From assembly GCA_025455445.1 (NCBI GenBank), contig JALOMN010000342.1, forward strand, positions 1 through 5,135: 5,135 nucleotides of DNA, given 5' to 3'. Numbering within the stretch: the first letter of the stretch is position 1; each line of letters opens with the position of its first letter. The notes below the pieces were generated by a model. That model searched no databases, had not been told where the DNA came from, and saw nothing but the letters and a program-made list of their open reading frames with translations. Both the position numbers and the translations under genes were made by a program. Below, one piece after another: positions 1-5,135 of this stretch. Origin of the DNA: Cyclobacteriaceae bacterium (GTDB lineage Bacteria > Bacteroidota > Bacteroidia > Cytophagales > Cyclobacteriaceae).

Positions 1-803
1 GCAATGTCAGTAAAGTTCAATGAACCATTATATGTGATCTCTAAGCCCTTCTTGGTGTTTTTCTTTCCAGCCTTGGTAGTGATAACCACCACACCGTTGG
101 TTGCACGTGAACCGTAGAGCGCAGAAGCAGCCGCACCTTTCAATACTGAGATAGACTCAATGTTGTTAGGGTCGATATCAAATGCGCGGTTTGAGAACAC
201 GGTGTTTTCTGAAGAACCACCTGAACCGTTTACTGAGTTATCGAATGGAATACCATCCACTACAAATAAAGGCTGAGTGTTACCGGTAAGTGAAGATGCA
301 CCACGGATGTTGATCTTGGTTGATTGACCAGGAGCACCACCACCCGCAACGATATTCACACCAGGCATCTTGCCTTGCAGCGCACGCAGCGGGTCAACTT
401 CAGAACGCTGAGAAATTTGATCTGCGCTGATTCCGGCTACAGAATAGCCAAGCGCTTTTTTCTCACGTTCAATACCCACAGCAGTTACAACCACTTCGGT
501 CAATTGCTGCACATCCAAACCAAGGGCAATGTCCACCACGGAGCGATCTCCGATGGCTACTTCCTGAGTTTGAAGGCCAATAAATGAGAACACCAGGCTA
601 CCACCAGAGGATGGTACTGTGAGTCTATAGCTACCGTTGGCATCGGTAACCGTTCCATTCGTAGTTCCTTTCAGAACCACATTCACTCCAGGTAAAGAGG
701 AACCGTCTTCCGCAGACGATACTTTACCCGAAACCACCCGATCCTGTGCCCAGGCACTGAGCACAAAAACGAATGAGAAGCATAACAGTAAAAACTTCTT
801 CAT
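1..803 (-). CDS. SusC/RagA-family TonB-linked outer-membrane transporter, N-terminal part (open at left edge)
   Basis: The first 267 codons are visible; full family members are usually about 1000 residues, so the beta-barrel lies outside the window. Such proteins import oligosaccharides, peptides or other large substrates through the outer membrane using TonB energy, normally with a SusD-like lipoprotein encoded just downstream. Residues 1-20 are a signal peptide (KK start, hydrophobic core, AWA-Q cleavage site). Residues about 23-95 form the carboxypeptidase-regulatory-like beta-sandwich (SGKV, LPGVNV, GTVTDANGSY, FSFIG). The family's LTEVVVTA segment follows at 101-108, then the plug domain at about 115-245, with NIRG (165-168), LFVVDGIP (179-186) and the signature SVLKGAAASALYGSRA (219-234). 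There is no STN domain ahead of the regulatory-like domain, so FecR/anti-sigma signalling coupling is unlikely. ATG at 801-803 is chosen because it opens directly into the signal peptide. The substrate cannot be told from this part. Confidence 0.96.
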   Translation of the reverse strand, partial: MKKFLLLCFSFVFVLSAWAQDRVVSGKVSSAEDGSSLPGVNVVLKGTTNGTVTDANGSYRLTVPSSGGSLVFSFIGLQTQEVAIGDRSVVDIALGLDVQQLTEVVVTAVGIEREKKALGYSVAGISADQISQRSEVDPLRALQGKMPGVNIVAGGGAPGQSTKINIRGASSLTGNTQPLFVVDGIPFDNSVNGSGGSSENTVFSNRAFDIDPNNIESISVLKGAAASALYGSRATNGVVVITTKAGKKNTKKGLEITYNGSLNFTDI

Positions 804-842
804 AGGTTAAGGTTTAGTTATTATTTAGGTTAATACAAGTTG

Positions 843-873
843 CTAAAGTAGGAGGTTACCGGCTAATAGTAAA
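843..873 (-). promoter_or_regulatory. Candidate Bacteroidota-type promoter of the susC-like gene
   Basis: Read on the minus strand, TTTA (873-870) is followed after exactly 19 bases by TACTTTAG (850-843). Each element differs at one position from the Bacteroidota housekeeping consensus TTTG-N19-21-TAnnTTTG. Transcription would begin a few bases downstream, giving a leader of roughly 30-35 bases to the ATG at 803. The leader is A/T-rich with no Shine-Dalgarno sequence, which is usual in this phylum. The position is good, but each box has a mismatch, so this is a moderate call. Confidence 0.45.
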
Positions 874-1101
874 TACTTCAGAATAAAATTTTTGTAATTT
901 TTTATTTGGCACTGGGTTGATTTTGCCATCAAAAACAATACTGTAAGCAGAAATATCGATTGAAAGGCTTTTTTTAACACTGTTTTACTAAACTGTTATC
1001 AATAGCCTAACACATGTTTTAATTGTGTAAAAATCATCTCTTCAAGAATAAATTTTGGTTTTTGAAGCAGGTGTAGACCATTGTGATGACACAAACCTGT
1101 A
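874..1101. other. AT-rich non-coding spacer, no gene seen
   Basis: The stretch lies between the susC-like promoter and the inverted-repeat element. I see no open frame with coding character and no convincing terminator or strong hairpin. The only symmetry noted is a weak pair of 6-base arms, cttcaa and ttgaag, in the 1040-1070 area around a long AT-rich loop, which is probably chance. It may carry upstream regulatory sites for the susC-like gene, but none can be named. Confidence 0.5.
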
Positions 1102-1119
1102 GAGGCTGTCTCAAAAGTC
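1102..1119 (+). repeat. Left terminal inverted repeat of the 129-bp element
   Basis: GAGGCTGTCTCAAAAGTC is the exact reverse complement of 1213-1230. The next inner pair (1120 with 1212) and the next outer pair (1101 with 1231) both fail to match, which fixes the repeat at 18 bp. Confidence 0.9.
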
Positions 1120-1137
1120 AGATAATATTGAATTGTC

Positions 1138-1203
1138 ATTCCGGCCCTGAGCCGGAATCCCGTTATGCATGCACAAAACGGGATCGCGGGTCAAAGCCCG
1201 CGA
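1138..1203. repeat. Three adjacent perfect hairpins forming the core of the element
   Basis: Hairpin 1 has 8-bp arms (attccggc / gccggaat) around a 5-base loop. Hairpin 2 has 8-bp arms (atcccgtt / aacgggat) around a 12-base loop that contains the palindrome atgcat. Hairpin 3 has 7-bp arms (tcgcggg / cccgcga) around a 6-base loop. Neighbouring arms abut or share one or two bases. With the closing stem at 1133-1139/1203-1209 this is a cloverleaf-like four-way layout at DNA or RNA level. There is no U-run after any stem, so these are not ordinary intrinsic terminators. It does not resemble a tRNA in sequence: no T-arm, D-arm or CCA-end motifs were found. Confidence 0.8.
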
Positions 1204-1212
1204 TGACAACGA

Positions 1213-1230
1213 GACTTTTGAGACAGCCTC
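1213..1230 (-). repeat. Right terminal inverted repeat of the 129-bp element
   Basis: This is the exact reverse complement of 1102-1119. The flank to the right (gctttaatga) shares no duplication with the left flank (cctgta), so an old insertion or an atypical target is possible. Confidence 0.9.
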
Positions 1231-1260
1231 GCTTTAATGATGATATCAAAAACCATCGGG

Positions 1261-1293
1261 CAACAAAAAAGGCATCCTTAGGGGGATGCCTTT
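1261..1293 (-). terminator. Rho-independent terminator of the rplU-rpmA operon
   Basis: On the minus strand a perfect 10-bp stem, AAAGGCATCC (1293-1284) with GGATGCCTTT (1277-1268), encloses a 6-base loop and runs into TTTTTTGTTG (1270-1261). It begins 22 bases after the rpmA stop codon, the expected place for the end of this operon. Read on the plus strand the stem is followed by a broken T-run (tttcttt), so some bidirectional action is conceivable. Confidence 0.92.
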
Positions 1294-1315
1294 CTTTAAT
1301 AATGTGATTATCTAA

Positions 1316-1573
1316 TTAAGCCAATGCTTCTACTGAAACGAATGACTTATTCGCTTTTCCTTTTTTAAACACAACTACGCCTGGGGTCAATGCAAACAGC
1401 GTATGGTCTTTACCCATACCTACATTTCTTCCCGGGTTGTGCTTAGTGCCACGCTGGCGCACGATGATGTTTCCGGCAATCACTTTCTGACCACCAAATA
1501 CCTTTATTCCTAATCGTTTGCTTTCCGATTCGCGGCCGTTCTTTACTTTACCTTCGCCTTTTTTATGTGCCAT
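1316..1573 (-). CDS. rpmA: 50S ribosomal protein L27 (bL27)
   Basis: At 85 residues this is a complete bL27, matching the usual family length. The protein lies in the large ribosomal subunit with its N-terminal tail reaching toward the peptidyl-transferase centre. The N-terminus starts directly with MAHKKG, so it lacks the cleavable extension known from Firmicutes. The L27 signature is visible at residues 34-48 ([15 protein letters not shown]), preceded by [11 protein letters not shown] (12-22) and followed by [11 protein letters not shown] (52-62). It is the second gene of a two-gene operon, 32 bases after the rplU stop, and is followed by a strong terminator. The spacer is A/T-rich with no clear Shine-Dalgarno sequence. 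obgE, which follows rpmA in many bacteria, is absent here. Confidence 0.98.
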   Translation of the reverse strand: MAHKKGEGKVKNGRESESKRLGIKVFGGQKVIAGNIIVRQRGTKHNPGRNVGMGKDHTLFALTPGVVVFKKGKANKSFVSVEALA

Positions 1574-1579
1574 AACTTA

Positions 1580-1603
1580 ATTCAAAATTTAAGATTCAAA
1601 ATT
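1580..1603. repeat. Short direct repeat in the rplU-rpmA spacer
   Basis: The decamer attcaaaatt occurs twice, at 1580-1589 and 1594-1603, four bases apart, and fills most of the 32-base spacer just upstream of the rpmA start. On the coding strand it gives a T- and A-rich leader (AATTTTGAAT twice). It may simply be a local duplication; a translational role is speculative. Confidence 0.5.
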
Positions 1604-1605
1604 GG

Positions 1606-1914
1606 TTATCCGATGCTTTCAATTTGCACCTTGGTAAACTGCTGGCGATGACCATTCTTCTTGGCATAGCCTTTTCTGCGTTTCTTTTTAAAGATGAGCA
1701 CTTTGTCACCTTTTACGTGTTCCAGAATCTTACCAGATACTTTCACACCTTTTACAGTAGGGGCGCCAACTTCTACGGTTCCGTTGTTGTCTACCAGAAG
1801 AACTTTGTCAAACGATACGTTTGCACCAGCCTCTCCTGCCATCCGCGGAGCGTAAATATATTGGTCTTTAGCCACCTTAAACTGTTTTCCTGCAATGTCT
1901 ACTACTGCGTACAT
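1606..1914 (-). CDS. rplU: 50S ribosomal protein L21 (bL21)
   Basis: At 102 residues this is a complete bL21, close to the usual 103. It binds 23S rRNA in the large subunit. The N-terminus MYAVVDIAGKQFKV (1-14) is the classic L21 opening. The conserved basic C-terminal patch runs from K76 to Q91 (KKKRRKGY, then KKNGHRQ), ending in FTKVQIESI. The ATG at 1912-1914 begins exactly at this conserved opening. It is the first gene of the rplU-rpmA operon and has a near-ideal promoter 26 bases upstream. The leader is only about 20 bases, leaving no room for a structured autoregulatory leader. Confidence 0.98.
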   Translation of the reverse strand: MYAVVDIAGKQFKVAKDQYIYAPRMAGEAGANVSFDKVLLVDNNGTVEVGAPTVKGVKVSGKILEHVKGDKVLIFKKKRRKGYAKKNGHRQQFTKVQIESIG

Positions 1915-1939
1915 GCTTATGATTTTTAAAAATGGAGTG

Positions 1940-1970
1940 CAAAGATAGAGTTACCTCCTTTAAAAACAAA
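1940..1970 (-). promoter_or_regulatory. Bacteroidota housekeeping promoter of rplU-rpmA
   Basis: On the minus strand TTTG (1970-1967) and TATCTTTG (1947-1940) are separated by exactly 19 bases, a perfect match to the TTTG-N19-TAnnTTTG pattern used by the primary sigma factor of Bacteroidota. Transcription would start at about 1933-1936, giving a leader near 20 bases. The spacer contains AGGAGG, but it lies upstream of the predicted start site, so it cannot act as a ribosome binding site for rplU. Confidence 0.88.
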
Positions 1971-2608
1971 AGGTTAGCTGAAAATTGTAAAAAGTCGCTT
2001 AAATGCCCATTCAGGCCAATTTTACGCACTAAATGTGCATCACATTAACTTCAGATTTTCCCTTTTAAGCCTACAAAGCACACAATTACATTCTTCGAAT
2101 AACAAACTCACATTGATGACAAGCGCTCAAAAACTTTTTCATCAGTAGCAACACCTGCACTCAAACTTCTGACATCGCTTCTGTCAAACGACACGATTGG
2201 AATTTCATCCACAACCTCTTTTTCAGTTCATATTTTTCTCTTATATAAATATGTGATTAAAAAATCATAGCATACCTCATTGCTAATGGTTTGAGATTCA
2301 AAATGGTGTGTCGACTTTAAATGATAAGAGAAAGATATTTCTAGTAACCAGATCCGTATTCAGGTGAACGCCTCGGTGAATGAATGAAACGATTTTTCCT
2401 GACGATTATCTCCCGAAAAATTACACCTATAAAAACATCAACATATCAAAGCGTTCAGTAAACAAAAACTGAAGTAAAATTGAAAATAAAAAAAAGTGAT
2501 TTTTTTTATCTCATCCTTTAATTGACCAAAAAAAATTAAAGCAACTATCTACCAAATACTTACATGAAATTTACATTGCCATGTGGAAAGTTTGACTAAA
2601 AAACGGGC
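1971..2608. other. Long non-coding interval between divergent operons, no gene seen
   Basis: This is most of the gap of about 860 bp between rplU and nrdB. Stop codons are frequent in every frame I read, and the best small frame (2380-2472, 30 codons) has no recognisable features. The sequence is AT-rich with several A- and T-runs, including an imperfectly stable A8/T8 palindrome at 2486-2509. There is a short direct repeat, ggtgaa, at 2363-2368 and 2375-2380. No tRNA, terminator with a U-tract or known riboswitch was recognised. It could hold distant regulatory sites for nrdB, a small RNA, or the remains of a decayed gene; nothing decides between these. Confidence 0.5.
2486..2509. repeat. 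A-tract/T-tract palindrome
   Basis: The arms AT-A8 (2486-2495) and T8-AT (2500-2509) are perfectly complementary around the loop gtga. An all-AT hairpin is weak in RNA, but phased A/T runs bend DNA, so a DNA-architecture or UP-element-like role is possible. It lies about 270 bases upstream of nrdB. It may be chance in AT-rich spacer DNA. Confidence 0.45.
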
Positions 2609-2639
2609 TTTGTTTTTCGTTCATCATTTCGAATATTTG
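2609..2639 (+). promoter_or_regulatory. Candidate promoter of nrdB-nrdA
   Basis: TTTG (2609-2612) and AATATTTG (2632-2639) are separated by 19 bases, with one mismatch (A for T) to the Bacteroidota -7 consensus TAnnTTTG. Transcription would start near 2645, giving a leader of about 130 bases. A competing site nearer the gene is TAACTTTA (2758-2765), with TTTG at 2732-2735 (22-base spacing) or 2737-2740 (17-base spacing). Its spacing is poorer and it would leave almost no leader before the ATG. Such matches arise easily in AT-rich DNA, so confidence is limited. Confidence 0.38.
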
Positions 2640-2777
2640 TCGATGGTGTATCGCAATCGAATGCCTTGCACCGTAAACTTAGTTTTAATGAAAATAAAAT
2701 CAGGTAAACCAATGCAGCGTGGAAGTGTTTGTTTGCTTTGATAAACATCTATATAGTTAACTTTAAAATATTCTACA

Positions 2778-3767
2778 ATGAGTCAATTTTTATCTGAAGA
2801 ACCCATCCTGCGCGAGAACAAAGACAGATTCGTGCTCTTTCCTATTGTTCACCATGATATCTGGAGATTTTATAAACAGGCAGAGGCCAGTTTCTGGACG
2901 GCAGAAGAAATTGATTTAAGTCAGGATTTAAAGGATTGGCAAAACTTAAATGATGGCGAACGCCATTTTATCACACACGTGCTTGCCTTCTTTGCAGCCA
3001 GCGATGGTATTGTAAACGAAAACCTGGCCGAACACTTTGTAGGAGAAGTGCAATATACCGAAGCCAAATTTTTCTACGGCTTTCAGATAGCCATTGAAAA
3101 CATTCATTCTGAAACCTATTCGTTGCTGATCGATACCTACGTGAAAGATCCCAAAGAGAAAGACAAACTTTTTCACGCCATCGACACGATGGATTGCGTA
3201 AAGAAAAAAGCAGACTGGGCATTGCGTTGGATTTCAAAAGGAAGCTTCCAGGAACGCCTCATTGCATTTGCTGCGGTGGAGGGTATTTTCTTTTCTGGAT
3301 CATTCTGTTCGATCTTCTGGTTGAAGAAACGCGCGCTCATGCCCGGATTAAGTTTCTCTAACGAACTGATCTCAAGAGATGAAGGCTTGCATTGTGATTT
3401 TGCCTGCCATCTTTACACCAAACATGTGGTGAATAAACTCCCCGAAGAAAATGTGATTGAGATTATCAAAGATGCGGTGGAGATTGAAAAAGAATTTGTG
3501 ACAGATGCATTGCCAGTTAACCTGATTGGTATGAATGCTGAGCAAATGAGACAATATATCGAATACGTAGCCGACAGATTGTTGGACGAATTAATTGGCA
3601 AGAAGATTTATGGTGCAACCAATCCGTTTGATTTCATGGACATGATTTCACTGAGAGGTAAAACCAACTTCTTTGAAAAACGTGTGGCCGAGTATCAAAA
3701 AGCCGGTGTAATGAAGAGCATTGAAAAAGAAACTGCTCCGAAGTTTTCACTGAATGAAGATTTTTAA
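2778..3767 (+). CDS. nrdB: Class Ia ribonucleoside-diphosphate reductase, beta (R2) subunit
   Basis: This complete 329-residue ferritin-like radical-generating subunit houses the diiron centre and stable tyrosyl radical that NrdA needs to reduce ribonucleoside diphosphates in the cytoplasm. All metal ligands are visible: D76, E107, H110, E168, E202 and H205. The radical tyrosine is Y114 (H-S-E-T-Y), which supports a class Ia enzyme and argues against the Tyr-less class Ic. W40 and D201 match the radical-transfer partners W48 and D237 of the E. coli enzyme, and Y306 is a candidate for the C-terminal transfer tyrosine. The tail FSLNEDF resembles the eukaryotic R2 tail that docks on R1. The whole protein is RRM2-like ([47 protein letters not shown]). 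It has no N-terminal ATP-cone. An in-frame stop at 2754-2756 makes ATG 2778 the first possible ATG. nrdA follows after 52 bases. Confidence 0.98.
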   Translation: MSQFLSEEPILRENKDRFVLFPIVHHDIWRFYKQAEASFWTAEEIDLSQDLKDWQNLNDGERHFITHVLAFFAASDGIVNENLAEHFVGEVQYTEAKFFYGFQIAIENIHSETYSLLIDTYVKDPKEKDKLFHAIDTMDCVKKKADWALRWISKGSFQERLIAFAAVEGIFFSGSFCSIFWLKKRALMPGLSFSNELISRDEGLHCDFACHLYTKHVVNKLPEENVIEIIKDAVEIEKEFVTDALPVNLIGMNAEQMRQYIEYVADRLLDELIGKKIYGATNPFDFMDMISLRGKTNFFEKRVAEYQKAGVMKSIEKETAPKFSLNEDF

Positions 3768-3819
3768 TACATTCGATCACATTTTTTAAACTTTCTTTTC
3801 ACACAACCCTATTTTAAAG

Positions 3820-5135
3820 ATGCTTGTAGTAAAACGTGACGGACACCGCGAGTCCGTGAAGTTTGATAAAATTACCGCCCGTATAGAAAAACTCTGCTAT
3901 GGTTTAGATCCCAACTTTGTCAACCCGGTAGAAGTGGCGATGAAAGTAATCAATGGTCTGTATGATGGCGTTTCTACCCAGGAACTCGACAACCTGGCTG
4001 CAGAAATTGCCGCAGCGATGACTACCCGACATCCTGATTTTGCCAAGTTAGCCGCGCGCATTGCGGTGTCTAACTTGCACAAGGTGACCAGTAAGTCATT
4101 TTCCAACACCATGAAACGGCTCTATACTTATGTAGACCCGAAAACAGGTCAAAACGCTCCGCTTATTTCAAAAGAAACATGGAAAGTAATCCATGAAAAT
4201 GCAGCAGAGTTGGATGAGGCTATCATTTACGATCGTGACTTCAGCTATGATTACTTCGGATTTAAAACCCTGGAGCGCTCATACCTGATGAAAGTGGATG
4301 GTAAGATTGTAGAACGTCCGCAACATTTGCTGATGCGTGTAGCCGTGGGCATTCATGGCGAAGATATTCCGGCAGCGATTGAAACCTATAACCTGCTTTC
4401 TGAAAAGTGGTTTACCCATGCCACACCCACACTGTTCAACGCAGGCACACCAAAGCCACAACTTTCTTCCTGCTTCCTCCTCACGATGAAGGATGACAGC
4501 ATTGATGGAATCTATGATACTTTAAAACAAACCGCCAAGATTTCGCAGTCTGCCGGTGGCATTGGTCTAAGCATACACAACGTGCGCGCAAAAGGATCCT
4601 ACATCAAAGGAACCGGTGGTACCTCCAATGGCATTGTGCCAATGCTTCGCAACTTTGACATGACTGCACGTTATGTTGATCAGGGTGGTGGCAAGCGCAA
4701 AGGAAGCTTTGCCATTTATCTTGAACCCTGGCATGCTGATATTTTCGAATTCCTTGAACTGAAAAAGAACCACGGTAAAGAAGAGATGCGTGCGCGCGAC
4801 TTATTCTATGCGATGTGGATTCCGGATTTGTTCATGAAGCGTATCGAAAACAACGAGATGTGGTCACTCTTCTGCCCTAACGAAGCTCCCGGACTGGCGG
4901 ATTGCTGGGGTGAAGAATTCGAACGTCTGTTTGAGAAATATGAGAAGGAAGGAAAAGCACGCAAACAAGTAAAAGCTCAGGATCTGTGGTTTGAAATTCT
5001 GGAAGCACAGATTGAGACAGGAACACCTTACATGCTCTATAAAGACGCGGCCAACCGCAAGTCGAACCAGAAGCATTTAGGTACGATCAAGTCAAGTAAC
5101 CTGTGCACGGAGATTATTGAATATACTTCTCCGGA
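3820..5135 (+). CDS. nrdA: Class Ia ribonucleoside-diphosphate reductase, alpha (R1) subunit, N-terminal part (open at right edge)
   Basis: 438 codons are visible of a protein expected to be about 800 residues. It is the catalytic and allosteric subunit making dNDPs with NrdB. Residues 1 to about 90 are an ATP-cone overall-activity domain (VVKRDG at 3-8, VKFDKI at 13-18), with D57 at the position whose change abolishes dATP inhibition in mammalian R1. The catalytic barrel begins around residue 140. C218 (LSSCFLL) is the first redox cysteine. N427, C429 and E431 (SSNLCTEI) are catalytic residues, C429 being the thiyl-radical site. Specificity-site features include D226 and loop 2 (about 285-295, YVDQGG then KRKG). 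The second redox cysteine and the C-terminal cysteine pair lie beyond the window. The sequence is strongly RRM1-like. ATG 3820 opens directly into the ATP-cone, and an in-frame stop lies at 3787-3789. The 52-base spacer after nrdB has no terminator, so the two are probably co-transcribed. Confidence 0.98.
   Translation, partial: MLVVKRDGHRESVKFDKITARIEKLCYGLDPNFVNPVEVAMKVINGLYDGVSTQELDNLAAEIAAAMTTRHPDFAKLAARIAVSNLHKVTSKSFSNTMKRLYTYVDPKTGQNAPLISKETWKVIHENAAELDEAIIYDRDFSYDYFGFKTLERSYLMKVDGKIVERPQHLLMRVAVGIHGEDIPAAIETYNLLSEKWFTHATPTLFNAGTPKPQLSSCFLLTMKDDSIDGIYDTLKQTAKISQSAGGIGLSIHNVRAKGSYIKGTGGTSNGIVPMLRNFDMTARYVDQGGGKRKGSFAIYLEPWHADIFEFLELKKNHGKEEMRARDLFYAMWIPDLFMKRIENNEMWSLFCPNEAPGLADCWGEEFERLFEKYEKEGKARKQVKAQDLWFEILEAQIETGTPYMLYKDAANRKSNQKHLGTIKSSNLCTEIIEYTSP

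Larger units (their letters stand above)
1102..1230. mobile_element. 129-bp MITE-like element with 18-bp terminal inverted repeats and a three-hairpin core
   Basis: The ends are a perfect 18-bp inverted repeat: GAGGCTGTCTCAAAAGTC at 1102-1119 and its reverse complement at 1213-1230. Pairing stops exactly at both outer edges. Inside is a second perfect repeat (ttgtcat 1133-1139 with atgacaa 1203-1209), and inside that three consecutive perfect hairpins: arms 1138-1145/1151-1158, 1157-1164/1177-1184 and 1184-1190/1197-1203. The core is GC-rich while its surroundings are AT-rich, which suggests an insertion. No transposase is encoded, so movement would need a transposase supplied in trans. The end sequence resembles insertion-sequence termini I recall from Bacteroidota, but I cannot assign a family. 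No target-site duplication is visible. It sits between the rpmA terminator and the susC-like promoter and interrupts no gene. An alternative is a REP-like structured repeat that is transcribed. Confidence 0.75.

Noticed and set aside
324..587. Plus-strand open frame opposite the susC-like gene
   Set aside because: It lies wholly within the clear SusC coding region on the other strand and has no recognisable features. The same holds for the other frames overlapping nrdB, nrdA and rplU.
1138..1203. tRNA gene suggested by the cloverleaf layout
   Set aside because: There is no T-loop GTTC motif, no D-arm pattern, no 7-bp acceptor stem of the right spacing and no plausible anticodon arm; the closing stem is a transposon-type inverted repeat.
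1098..1234. Target-site duplication flanking the 129-bp element
   Set aside because: The left flank (tgta) and right flank (gctt) do not match at any short length tried, so insertion by a duplicating transposase cannot be shown.
1083..1307. Open frame of 74 codons on the plus strand
   Set aside because: It runs straight through the inverted-repeat element and the rpmA terminator. Its translation only reflects the palindromic DNA and has no family resemblance.
2380..2472. 30-codon frame starting ATG AAT GAA ACG
   Set aside because: It is very short, has no recognisable motif and is bounded by stops on both sides; frames of this size are expected by chance.
2744..2763. Possible NrdR box near ctatatag upstream of nrdB
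   Set aside because: Only the central 8 bases are palindromic. The outer bases do not fit the acaCwATATATwGtgt pattern, and no second box was found at the expected three-turn spacing.
3768..3819. Terminator or separate promoter between nrdB and nrdA
   Set aside because: The T-rich spacer has no stem ahead of a T-run and no good TAnnTTTG match, so co-transcription is the simpler reading.

Overview
The window looks like chromosomal DNA of a Bacteroidota bacterium, plausibly of the Cytophagales/Cytophagia type. Three things point there: a SusC/RagA-type TonB-dependent outer-membrane transporter, promoter sequences of the Bacteroidota TTTG-N19-TAnnTTTG form, and moderately AT-rich, A/T-run-laden spacers with no clear Shine-Dalgarno sequences. 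The phylum call is strong; the order is a guess.

Layout. On the minus strand at the left edge lies the first 267 codons of a SusC-like transporter (1-803, open at the left edge), with a candidate promoter at 843-873. Next is a non-coding stretch (874-1315). It holds a 129-bp mobile-element-like repeat (1102-1230) with perfect 18-bp terminal inverted repeats and a core that can fold into three hairpins, followed by the intrinsic terminator of the ribosomal operon (1261-1293). The minus-strand operon rplU-rpmA (L21 and L27 of the large ribosomal subunit) occupies 1316-1914, with a perfect-consensus Bacteroidota promoter at 1940-1970. A gap of about 860 bp with no convincing gene separates it from the divergent plus-strand operon nrdB-nrdA (2778 to the right edge). 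That operon encodes the beta and alpha subunits of an aerobic class Ia ribonucleotide reductase; nrdA is cut by the window end after 438 codons.

How the parts work together. NrdB makes the diiron-tyrosyl radical and NrdA holds the nucleotide-reducing and allosteric sites; together they supply dNTPs for DNA synthesis. L21 and L27 are ribosomal parts, and the SusC-like protein imports an unknown substrate across the outer membrane. The three transcription units have no obvious functional link.

Most notable are the compact cloverleaf-like repeat at 1102-1230 and the very close, almost gap-free resemblance of both reductase subunits to the eukaryotic (RRM1/RRM2) enzymes. I found no convincing evidence of a wholly new multi-gene system here: the genes are housekeeping or common Bacteroidota genes.
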